NCBI GenBank assembly: GCA_030549175.1
Contig: JAUKUA010000002.1
Location: forward strand, 1,860,001-1,924,000
Direction: 5' to 3'
Length of the DNA stretch: 64,000 nucleotides
DNA from: Lasiosphaeris hirsuta
Taxonomy: Eukaryota > Ascomycota > Sordariomycetes > Sordariales > Lasiosphaeriaceae
Positions 1 to 9,678 of this stretch are shown piece after piece (the stretch's first letter is position 1; each line of letters begins with the position of its first letter). The position numbers and the translations under genes were made by a program. The notes under the pieces were generated by a model. The model was not told the origin of the DNA and ran no database searches. It saw nothing but the letters and a program-made list of their open reading frames with translations.

Positions 1-1873
1 TTCCTCTCGGCCATATTTCTGCCGCTCTACCTACAACAGCCCTTCAATGACCTCCGCTCATCGGCCTGCCTTCCCGATGATTCTTTCGACATGTCCGGGG
101 ACAGGTACGATCCCTGGCAGGCAGATGGCTTCTTCCAAATAACCATCGGCTTTGGTTCACTCACCTTTACGCAAGCAAAGGTGATTGATCTGGTCTGGGA
201 CATCGTAAGCAATTGCAGCTCCTGATTTCCCTTTGAACAAGCTGCGAGGTTTTAACCTGAAGCTGCCACCAGGTCGTTGGACGGGTCGGGCAAGCTCTGC
301 TCGCATTTCACTTTTGGAAAGCCGTGTCTGTTCACGTCAAAAACTCAATGTACAAGAGTCCCGTCACTTACAACATGTATTGGACCGCCTTTATAGATGC
401 ACAGCCTTCCTTCTTATCCACTTGCCGCGTCATCCGCGACTCTGCTACCCAGAAATCAAAGCGATCCAGGGCAGCTATGGCATTTATTGCTATTGGCATG
501 TCCTTTGTCCTTGCATTTCCAACACTGGCTAGCTCCATGACAGGCTACAGTGGGCGAAGCCAATCCTTCGTTACCGATGCCCAAGGCAACTTGATATCAT
601 ACACGGCATTCACCCCAGTCGCATACATTATTCGCGATGGGGAGCGCATCAACTTTACTTCCAACTACGTGGTCCCATTTTCCTCCAGGATCTACCATTG
701 TACGAGAACCCAACTCTAGATTTCAAGAGTAGTAGTATTGTTCTTTCAATGTGAAGCTAACAAGTGCGCTGTCAGTGACTTGGGGTCACGATATTGAGGC
801 ATACGGACAGCCAAACTACCTTTACAGCTGTGCGAAGAACTGGGATGACGGCACCGAGTGCGGATTATCCCAGGATGTGTCTGAATGTACGTCTGCCCAG
901 CAACATCCTTGTGTCTTTGCCATGACACGTGAGAGAATGCGGCTAAACATGACCTTGGCTCAGATGTGAAGGCATATGGCTTCTACGGGTTGGATGCGAC
1001 AGGCGGTAAGGCGAACGATGTCGTAACGCAATGGGCGGGAGGTTCCATCCCGAAACCCGCTCTGAATATCTCAGCCTTTTATTTCCCTCGGGAAACATCA
1101 TTTTACGGTCGAGATTATATCGACCCACGAATAAACAAAAGACCCTACGCTGACCCTCGAAACATCCAACTTACCGTCCTCGGGGAAAATTCGACGACCT
1201 ACTCCCTTGATTACGTCCGAGCAAATGGGAGCTGCCAGCCTCTAGGGGTCAGTCTGAAGCCCTTCACCCTTCCACATTGTCTTGTCTTTTCAACTGACAA
1301 GAATGCCAGACGTATAAATGGGGCTTCTCATTCGTGCAACTCTTTATCGTGTTGATTATTCTCCTCCTTTGGACGGTTGGGACATGTACAATGTGGCTCA
1401 AAGCCCACCTCACACTTCTCCGACGGGCTGATGGTGAGGTTCCTAACAAATACAACGCATCCCTTGTCTTGGCTGCGCGGATGAGGTCGGACCTCAAAAT
1501 CGGCATTACAAGACAGTTGACAAACCAAGAGCTCGATGGCGTCATCAAAGAACACACCGGAGGAAGGATAGACATGCAGGAAGCTATCCCTGTCCAAGAC
1601 TTTGATCTCCGGAGGGGGTTGTGGGGTTGGGTCAAAGCTAACAAGTGGTGGTCAGCGCTGCTTGTGAGTTTGGCATTGGTTCTGGTGGCGGGTTGGATCA
1701 TAGGCTTTTACATCCTCTGGATTCCAATAATGATCTTCCTCTCGGCCATCTGCCTCACACTGGCTGTTGGAAGGACTACGAAGAGCCGGCTCTTCTTTGC
1801 CGCTTGTGGCGCGGTGCTCGCGGCTATCGTAAGCGTCATCATACTGTGTACCATAATATGGTCTGAAAGATAA
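1..1873 (+). CDS. Fungal multipass membrane protein of unknown function (5' end outside the window)
   Basis: The window opens in frame inside this gene. Reassembled exons are 1-204, 273-699, 776-886, 964-1247 and 1310-1873 (stop TAA). All junctions are GT-AG and keep frame, giving about 528 residues of the C-terminal part. The first exon reads FLSAIFLPLYL and then a DLRSSACLPDD-type stretch, a pattern I associate with a large family of uncharacterised Pezizomycotina membrane proteins. Hydrophobic segments are visible at the start, around AMAFIAIGMSFVLAFPTLAS, around VQLFIVLIILLLWTVG, and as two or three helices in the last 110 residues. A long, probably extracellular loop with Cys and N-glycosylation sequons (INFTS, LNIS) lies between the second and third hydrophobic regions. 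The role is unknown. The protein start and any upstream domain cannot be seen. Confidence 0.8.
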
Positions 1874-2635
1874 GTTTAGTGGTATTGGAATCGAAAACAG
1901 TTAACATATGCCATGATCTGCAATGGTCCCTCCCCTTGTCCCCTCCTACCTATGATGGCCACATATTGTCGTCGATGGCAGATGAAAGAAAAGGCGGTAA
2001 AGCAATACGGGTGGCAAACGGACCACTTTTACGGATTCTATGTATAATAGAACGACACAACTAGGTGGTTTGCCTCTCCCCAGCCCTGAATTCTTACCGG
2101 TGTGGCCAGGAGATTTTCCATCGCGCCGGCGACTTTGATGGGTAGGCTCAAGCGATGCTTCATCCTGCGGTGGCATGGTTGTGCTAGCCCCTTAACGCCG
2201 AATCCGACCGGATGGGGAGATCGATTCATGGTAATCCCGACCCTCGCAGTTGGCGTGGATCGATCCATCGACGCTATCGGCTTACAAGCTTGTCAGCGCT
2301 GTTCAGCCTACCGTAGGCCTATAGATTGGTAAAACAGCGGTCAAGTTGCGCCGTGACGACTGCTGGTTGAACTGCAGCCATTCTTAGATGAGGGCAGCTC
2401 CTGCAGCTGCCTGTAGTATTCGGTACGATTCGACCCAATCTGCAAACTTCCTGTTTCAGGAAGGGGTCAGAGGATTGTTGCTGTCTCAAGCTGTTATCAA
2501 GTCAGCATGCCCGGCCAGCAAGCCGTCAAGGTGCCACGCCGTGGCACAAAACTGTAAAACCTCCTTTCCAATCGTCATCATCGCGAGTCTCCTTCCAGAT
2601 TTCCCACCGGTAGGCAGCAACCAAGCGATCTCGAA
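1874..2635. other. Intergenic region, 762 bp
   Basis: No supported gene. It holds the 3' flank of the membrane protein gene and the presumed promoter of the hemerythrin-like locus. The only structured element seen is a 17-bp palindrome at 2531-2547. The frame of the downstream ATG stays open back to about 2560, so an extra upstream exon for the hemerythrin-like gene cannot be excluded. Confidence 0.6.
2531..2547. promoter_or_regulatory. Perfect 8+1+8 palindrome upstream of the hemerythrin-like gene
   Basis: The arms GTGCCACG and CGTGGCAC are exact reverse complements separated by a single C. The centre lies about 97 bp before the ATG at 2636, a normal place for a dimeric transcription factor site or a 5'-leader hairpin. 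That it is regulatory is inference; only the symmetry is seen. Confidence 0.4.
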
Positions 2636-3370
2636 ATGACGCTCGCACACAACATGTTCATCCGCGGGCTCAACTCCATCTACCTACAAGCACCACATAT
2701 CGCCGCAGCCGAGCACCACAACTTTGCGCAGTACATGCGCCGCTGGTCCACCATTGTGCGGCTGCACTACCAGGCCGAGGAGGTCGACTTCTTCACGGCC
2801 ATCGAGGCGCTGTCGGGGGTCGAGAGCATCATGGAGGGCAACATCGCGCAGCACCACGCCTTCGAGCCCGGGCTGGACGCGTTCCACGCCCACGTCGAGG
2901 CCGTGCTGGCGGGTACCGAGGAGTATGATGGCGCCAAGGTGGTCGCCATGATCGACGAGTTGGGGCAGCGTCCTCGTCGCGCATCTCGCCGACGGGATCC
3001 CCACGCTCGAGGGCCTCCGGCCGCACGCCGACAAGCTGGAGCCGTTCGTTGAGGAAGGCCATGGCCGAGGAGGCGCAGAGCTCGATGGTATGTTTTCCGA
3101 GGGGGGGGGGAGGGGTGGGCGTGGGTAGCGGTGATGAGCTAATGCGTGTGTGGCGGACAGAAAGAATTGGGGCTGTCGGGCATGGTTTGGGCTTTTGCTC
3201 ACATCGACTTGGAGTTCGGGGACGGCATGTGGGCGAATTGGCCTGCTGCGTCTGCGGTTGTCCGGTTCCTAGCAACGTCGCTGTTTTGGCGCATTCATGG
3301 CGGCATGGCCAAGTTTAAGGCTGTTGACAAGAGTGGGCACATGAGGCACCTGTATGCGGTGTTGAAATAG
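2636..3370 (+). pseudogene. Hemerythrin-like HHE cation-binding protein, broken by two single-base frameshifts
   Basis: The first frame (2636-2965) encodes MTLAHNMFIRGLNSIYLQAP and then EHHNF, RLHYQAEE and QHHAFEPGL, the His/Glu spacing of fungal hemerythrin-like (HHE, diiron-binding) domains. At the GGGG run 2962-2965 the frame is lost. The downstream frame reads VLVAHLADGIPTLEGLRPHA and so on, as expected if one G is extra. A second one-base shift near 3057-3058 is needed to reach MAEEAQSSM, followed by a GT-AG intron at 3088-3160 and a final exon at 3161-3370 (KELGLSGMVWAFAHIDLEFG to stop). Removing one G at each place would restore a continuous protein of about 220 residues. Either the gene is decaying or the assembly carries two base errors. 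No small intron explains either shift. The start could lie further upstream. Confidence 0.7.
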
Positions 3371-4458
3371 CTCATCACGATACCAACACAGTGCAGGTAC
3401 TGTATCAATGCAAATGGAAATTGATGCTATTGCGGATGTTGCATTTCCCTCGACACCTGCAGCGCCGCATCTCTGGTGCCAAGCCGGTTTGCGGGTACTC
3501 GGGCCGAGCCTATGTCGCACAGTAGGCGCCCCAGATGAGTCGCTGGAGGAAAGTCATCGAGCTGCGAGGCAATAAAAATAAAAATGTTTCAAAACCACGA
3601 GTGTGTTGTTGTTTTAGTGTAGCACACACGTATTGTCCGTCCATCAAAGACCCTCGACACATTGCCAAGGAGCCGGGGCTAGCCCCGGCACGGTCCGTTC
3701 CATTAGCTGCCTTCGGGACTCCCCGCTAGCTGCGACGGCAGTGTCCTTGGGGTCCAGGGGGTCCTTGGGTGGAAAATGTGAGGGATCCCAAATGTGATCC
3801 CAGTCTCACCACTGCATCCATTCCCCACCTTTGCTAGACAAGAATCCCATACGAACAACGAATCCGATCGGTTGATAGTTGATGCACGGGCTATCAGGGA
3901 TTTTTCGTGGGGGACAAGTTACCCAAAAAGTTCCTGATCTGGGTCGGTAGACGGCTAAAGTTCCAGGGCAGTTGATTAGGCTAGCGGCCGTATTCCGCAG
4001 AGGACCAGCGGTAAAACGGCTTCGATTCGAGCGACGTTGAGTGTCGGTCTGGATGGCGTCATGGCGTGATTGGCTGCTCCTTAGGCTAACGTCAACGCTA
4101 ACCCTACCCGACAGACTTCGTACCCATTGACGGGGTTCGAGTTGCAGATGCGGATAGACCACAGCCAATGCGGACCAGGTGTGCAGGCAAGTCTAGTAAG
4201 TTATAGGCAAGGTAGCTGTTTTTTGTATTGCCGTCCGGGGACCGAAGCGTCAACGGGGGCACCACCCCGCTTTGCTGGCCGCGCAGAATCCAAGAATCCA
4301 ATTGCCGGCGGCGCCATTATTCTTTTTGCTCTTTCCTCTCGTCATTGTTGTGTCCGGAGATGAGAGTGTGACATTAGCAGCTAACCCCCACCTAGTACCA
4401 AGCAACGCCGTACTACCTTACCCACGGAGGCCCCACTAGGTAGTTCCTCCAGCACAAG
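3371..4458. other. Intergenic region, 1.1 kb
   Basis: No supported gene. Open frames up to 120 codons on both strands show no family features and overlap each other. The last 100 bp before 4459 form the likely 5' leader of the methyltransferase gene, with no ATG closer than the one chosen. Confidence 0.55.
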
Positions 4459-5526
4459 ATGGCGGATTCCGCGGAACCGGCTGTGACGGCACCGGTACCG
4501 GCCACAGAAGCAGCCATCCCGCCCAAGCCGGCAACGTCGCCCTCGTCACCCGCCGGCGCCGGGGAACTAGCAGCCGAACATGTCGAGGTGGACGACCTGG
4601 ACTCGTCGTACGGCGAAGGCGATTCGCACGCGAGCACGTCGCTGCACAGCTCCGTGACCAACTACGAGTGGAAGCACGGGCGGCGGTACCACAGCTACAG
4701 CGCGGGGGCGTACAACTTCCCTAACGACGAGCGGGAGCAGGACCGGCTCGACATGATCCACCACGTCTTCTACCGAGCGCTCGAGGACCGACTCTTCCTG
4801 GCGCCCATCAAGCCCGACGGGCTGCGCGTGCTCGACATCGGCACTGGTACCGGGCTGTGGGCCATCCACCTGGGCGACGAGCACCCGGGCGCGGCCGAGA
4901 TCGTGGGCAACGACCTCTCGCCCATCCAGCCCGACTGGTGCCCGCCCAACGTCAAGTTCATCGTCGACGACGTCGAGCTCGACTGGGCCGAGCCCGAGCT
5001 CTACGACTACATCCACCTGCGCTACCTGGCCGGCTCCATCAAGGACTGGCCGCGCCTCATCCGCCAGGTCTTCGAGAACCTCAAACCCGGCGGCTGGATC
5101 GAGTTCCAGGAGAGCGACAACACCATGTACTCGCAGGACGGCACCCTCGGGCCCGACCACGCCATGGTCAAGATGATGGATGGCCTGATGGAGGCCTGCG
5201 AAAAGATCGGCCGCACCATGAACCCGGCCCCGAAGTTTAAAGGCTGGGCCGAGGACGCCGGCTTCACGAATGTCCAGGAGCAGCGCTTCAAGATCCCCAT
5301 TGGCGCTTGGCCTCGCGACTCTCGCCTCAAGGAGATTGGCATCCTCATGAGCGTCAACATGGTCGAGGGCGTCGAGGCCTTCACCGCCGCCCTGTTCTGC
5401 GACGTGCTGGGCTGGTCGAAAGATGAGGTCTCGGTCCTGAATGCTGGCGTCCGGAGTTCGGCCAAGAGGGGTGATGCCCATGCCATTTTTGATTTTTTGG
5501 TTGTTACCGGACAGAAGCCGCTGTAG
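4459..5526 (+). CDS. LaeA-like SAM-dependent methyltransferase (TAM-type)
   Basis: This single-exon gene encodes 355 aa. The N-terminal 60 residues are low-complexity, rich in Ala/Pro/Ser. A conserved region starting at NYEWKHGRRYHSYSAGAYNFPNDE (residues about 68-91) is typical of fungal LaeA/TAM-domain methyltransferases. SAM-binding motif I is VLDIGTGTGLWAI (residues 124-136). An acidic residue ending strand 2 (GND, about 150-152) and FIVDDVE (about 167-173) follow, then LKPGGWIEFQE near 208-218. Such proteins use S-adenosylmethionine and are usually cytosolic or nuclear. LaeA itself controls secondary metabolism and development, but this large family contains many members with unknown substrates, so only the fold and cofactor are claimed. 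The ATG at 4459 is the first in its leader. The gene converges with the receptor gene at 5711, leaving 184 bp between stops. Confidence 0.88.
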   Translation: MADSAEPAVTAPVPATEAAIPPKPATSPSSPAGAGELAAEHVEVDDLDSSYGEGDSHASTSLHSSVTNYEWKHGRRYHSYSAGAYNFPNDEREQDRLDMIHHVFYRALEDRLFLAPIKPDGLRVLDIGTGTGLWAIHLGDEHPGAAEIVGNDLSPIQPDWCPPNVKFIVDDVELDWAEPELYDYIHLRYLAGSIKDWPRLIRQVFENLKPGGWIEFQESDNTMYSQDGTLGPDHAMVKMMDGLMEACEKIGRTMNPAPKFKGWAEDAGFTNVQEQRFKIPIGAWPRDSRLKEIGILMSVNMVEGVEAFTAALFCDVLGWSKDEVSVLNAGVRSSAKRGDAHAIFDFLVVTGQKPL

Positions 5527-5710
5527 TAGGGCACTGGTGGTCCATGTGGCCAAGTTCGCGCGTCGTTGCCATGTCTCTGTCCGCATCACTCCTTCATAGC
5601 CTAGCCAGAGTATTAAAACAGCAACTGTTCATTCCAACATGCAATGATTGGGCGTGTAGGAGGTAAGAGATGAGCAGGGTGTCATTAAATGCTATTCAAA
5701 TTCGTAAATG

Positions 5711-7323
5711 TCAGTTTCGGTCGTCCAATGCGTCCCAATTTAGCGCCTTGGACTTGACCGCGGCGGGTTCGGGTTCTGAGACCATGATGACCTCGATTGC
5801 CCCCTTTGAGTCGGCACTCGTCCTTGAGCTGCCCTGCACCGACCTGGTGGCGGCAGCTTTGCCGCCTTTGAGTGCTACAATGCGATCCTGGCTCTCGGTG
5901 ACCTGCATGTTGTGTTCCGCAGGTTCCTCCAGACCCTGGCTCTTCAACGAATAAAGCTGTATCTTGGGCTTCCAAGCCGACTTATCGGCCTTGCTACCGA
6001 GAGTTGCAACGCTGAACGGTAGGTTCATTCCTCCCGTCTTCTTCTGTTTCTTGGCGCCGCCGCTGGAGGCTCCTGGATCGCTGTGTCGCCCCTTCAGAAA
6101 TACGTGGGCATACAGTGGCCGGATGGAGGGGATGCTCGAAAGGGAGATGGCCGATCCCAGTTCCGCGACGGACCAGATGCAGATGTCGACGACACTCCCT
6201 ATTCAACGGTTAAACGACCAGTCAGAACTGTCGGTCACGCTGGGCTTACATGTTGGATCCTTGGATTGGTTGAGGTTGTGGAGATATGGTAGCCTGACGA
6301 TGCTCGATATCAATGTGCTGGAAGACGGAGTGTATTAGCGGTTGCTTTCGACATCGTAGGTGCGTATTTCCCACAACGTACAAAACGGAAAGCGAGCAGA
6401 TTCCCACGACGATATATTTGTGCTGCCTTGACACATTCAGCTCTGACGAGGAGTTAGTGTCGTGTCACGTGTAAAAGGGGGGGGGGGGATATTGGATGGC
6501 GAACTTCGAAAGAGAATCCACGGAAGGGACAGGATGCACAGATCGGTGGCCAAGTTAACGGCAGCGTCGGCATAGTAAAAGGCGGGCTGGTTGATACAGG
6601 TTCCGCCCTCAATGGTTTTGTCCCAGTAGAAGGATAGAGGCCGGCATTGAACAAACAATGCGATGGTGAAAGCGAGCTCTTCGACGGCGATGAAGCCGGT
6701 GAACCAATAAAGGGCGTTTTTGTGGCCGTGGACAACCGGAAGGCAGCGGATGAAAAATAGCACAATCGACAGCTTCACGGCGCCGAGGGCAGGCGGATAG
6801 AGAACCTGTGAAGTAAAGCCACACTGATCAAGGTCGGCGTGTAAGCAATGAATGGCAAGACCGGATGATGAGGGTTTGCACACCTTTTGCATGAGCTCGC
6901 CCGCTTCCTCGCTAATGGTCCAGATGTGATGGCCAAGGCCATACTGCGTGGCTTTGTTGGAGAGTCAGATACAGGAGTCTCTTGGGAGGGGTGGAGGGTA
7001 CTCACCAAACACGGTGGCCACGATCAAGCCCACGTAAAGGGCGAAGCCGACGAGTGCAAAGACATCATCGAGGCCAATATGGGTGAACCGCCAGCGAGAG
7101 TACATGCGCAGCGAGATAATGACGAGGGATAAGGGCGCGAAAGCCCCCATGAAGCCATAGATGATGGTGAGTCTGGTGCCCGGCTCCTATCCCCGGTGTC
7201 AGCAGGGGTGCCGTGGGATACGTGAGCATTCGAAACGCGCCGGGCGCGACTGGGCGTCCGCTCGATAAGTTGAACTTAACTTACAATGGCCCTCTCGTGT
7301 ACTAGGGCTTGGACGACGTCCAT
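5711..7323 (-). CDS. PTH11-like rhodopsin-domain integral membrane protein (receptor 1)
   Basis: Seven exons on the minus strand, in transcript order: 7323-7285, 7186-7006, 6951-6884, 6805-6505, 6442-6382, 6317-6250 and 6198-5711. All introns are GT-AG and the total is 1206 nt, or 401 aa. The protein shows the seven-helix fungal rhodopsin/PTH11 pattern: LTIIYGFMGAFAPLSLVIIS, the RFTHIGLDDVF loop, ATQYGLGHHIWTIS, a GAVKLSIVLFFIRCLP helix, QCRPLSFYWD with a downstream Cys, DLCILSLPWILFRKLNVSRQ, then VVDICIWSVAELGSAI. A basic/acidic cytoplasmic tail of about 120 residues follows. Family members include the Magnaporthe surface sensor Pth11 and many uncharacterised proteins; the ligand is unknown. 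Intron 4 (6504-6443) contains a run of 12 C on the coding strand. The start MDVVQALVHERAI was chosen because its short first exon splices in frame into EPGTRLTIIYG. Confidence 0.88.
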
Positions 7324-9678
7324 GGCTACAGAATGTCCCGTCGTCGGGGAACCATCAAGACGCTATAGCGTCGAGGGTCAAGAGTCTAAAGACTTAAGCC
7401 CAGAGAGTTATAGACGGAACAGCAAAGACAACGTAAAGATGATGGGTGCAAATCCAGGGAAAGACCCGGGGTTCTGGGTCCCTAAGAATGCTAAGAGTGC
7501 CCAGAGCTCACTGACTGGCCCTGCCTGCCGCCTTGCCGCCTGTCGCCCTGTCAGATATCCCAGTGAGAGCGCCCAGATCGTGGGGTGGGTGCCCAGGCGG
7601 CACACGCCGTGGAAGCGAAGGATGGCCGACTTGCACGCACTGCAGGAATGAATCTCCAAGTGACGGGAGAGAAGCGACAAATTGCTTGCAAATTTGTTGT
7701 AGAGTTGCGAGCGCGGAACCAACCAAGCCTCGACTCAAGGTCAGAATGCCATACAAACGGGACGAAATGGAACCGAATAGCACCGCATCTTGGGAAATTC
7801 GAACCTCGTCTCGAACCTGGTAAGCACACTAGACATGCACGACACGATGACTTGAGCCTGAAACCAAAGGTGAGGGCAGCGTCGCAGTGTCGCACCCGAA
7901 AATCCGCAAAATCCACAATTTCGCAGGTAGTCGGGACGATCGACGGATCGCTCATGGTTCCAAGGTTTGTTGGAAGTTGCGGGCGCAAAGGCTCACGGAC
8001 GCTGCACGACGCGACATCCCCGCGAACCACGGTTACTCGTGACGCCCGTGCGCACCGAATTGTTGCGCTGGCTTGTCATGCTAGGGCCAATTGGGCGCTA
8101 GAAATCGCAAATGCCAGAAGGGGAACCTTACCTGCCAAGCCGCCAGCGTGAAGTTCGCACTGGCAGGAGCGACTCAGGAGCTAGGGACAGGAGCCGTCAT
8201 CTTCTCTGATATTTCATTCGACGGCGGACAGCACTAAACCGACGGCAGCGGTCGGCCGTTGTGCCTTCCTTCCAACAGAGTTGAGACCCGGGTGATGAAC
8301 GAGATCTGGAGATGCGGAAGGAAAGAGACGGATTTTGGCTTCAACACGGGCACACTAGCCTCTATCCAGTCACACACAGAACCCAGACCAAATATGGACC
8401 AAATCACCACCAAAAATCTGGCGTGCGCAAAAACTCGTGCGGAACCCACCGCGTTTTCATTTCGGAATGCCCTGCAACAACGGCCGTGAGCACCTCTTTT
8501 GCTCCAGAGCAGTCTAACTGGGTTTATACTTGGTGTGTTGCGTCTAACCACATCTCATCTAGCGGCTATCGCACGGCCCTACGGATAGTCTCACTTCTAA
8601 ACCTGTTGGTGGCCATCTGGGATGGCGCATGGGATCAACTTATCTGGCCCATCTCAGCACATCACCGTACATTATCAACATGATCGACAGACCGAAGTTG
8701 ATAGCAATGACTTGAAGTGAAAAGGGTGTGCGGTGGAACAGTGATGGCAAAGCATTGTGTAGCAGAGCAAGACATTACAAAGCTTGCGCTCCGGGAGTCG
8801 TCGCCGAAGCTTGCCTGGGTTCCAAGAAAGGGGTAACGACAATGCGTCTGTCAGCCTCCATGCAGTCTACGCTCTGGTCAAGGATGGGACAGAGCTCACT
8901 GGTCGTCCGAGCTGCCTGCTACCCGGAATGCATGCGGTACCTAGTAGATGCATGAGCCCGAATCCACGCATCCTTCATGTAGGTAGACACCTAATAAGGG
9001 AGGGTAGGTGCTTATTCATCTGCTGCTAATATGCTGACCTACAACCTCCAAGCTAGCCAGATAGAGCCCATGCGTGCGTGTCTCAAAGCCCCGTGCTTTG
9101 TATCGCACGTATAACAGTGTTATAACACCAAACATATCACAAGGTCTTGGCAGAATCACTAGCCAGCAAGTCCAAGAGACATTGCCTCGCCTGCTGTTTC
9201 TAGCCTAGCCCCACTGCCGGCAGTTATATCGATTTGAGTGATATATAGGACCCGGTATCACGAGCGGCGTCGCCCTCATCTATTTCCCCGACTCTAGACA
9301 AATCCCAGATTCCAGGTGAGCGGCCCCGCAATCCTCGACCTGCGCGAGGCCGCGTGCGGGACACAGCATGCAACGTTGAACATAGCCGGATAAGAACACC
9401 CAAACACTGGCCTGCCTAATATAGGAAGTGCTTTCACCTCCCCGCACCGAGCTGTGTAATTGTCGCAAATGTCGGCCACAACCTGCCCGGAAGAGATTGG
9501 TTGCGGGGGAGTAGCGGGCGGTGGTTGAAGCGCGCACATTATTAGAGTTCTGTCCGTCAACAAGCCACCCGACTCGGAACTCTTGACAAAGATGTGAGCC
9601 CTCATTTCTCACCTCAGACATTCTCGCCAGATTTGAATGTAGCCTGTGGCCCTGCTACGGCACCTACAGACCGGCGCC
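7324..9678. other. Divergent intergenic region, 2.36 kb
   Basis: Shared upstream region of receptor 1 (-) and the OPT transporter (+). Open frames of up to 188 codons (7585-8151, +) and 159 codons (7551-8030, -) overlap each other and have no recognisable motifs, so I treat them as chance. TATA-like AT-rich sequence (gatatata) occurs near 9240. Nothing else is supported. Confidence 0.55.

Noticed and set aside
4120..4150. GGGTTCGAGTT as a tRNA B-box
   Set aside because: No matching A-box or acceptor stem could be found around it.
4567..5589. 340-codon open frame on the minus strand
   Set aside because: It lies antisense to the methyltransferase gene; GC-rich third positions keep the opposite strand open. 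It has no family motif.
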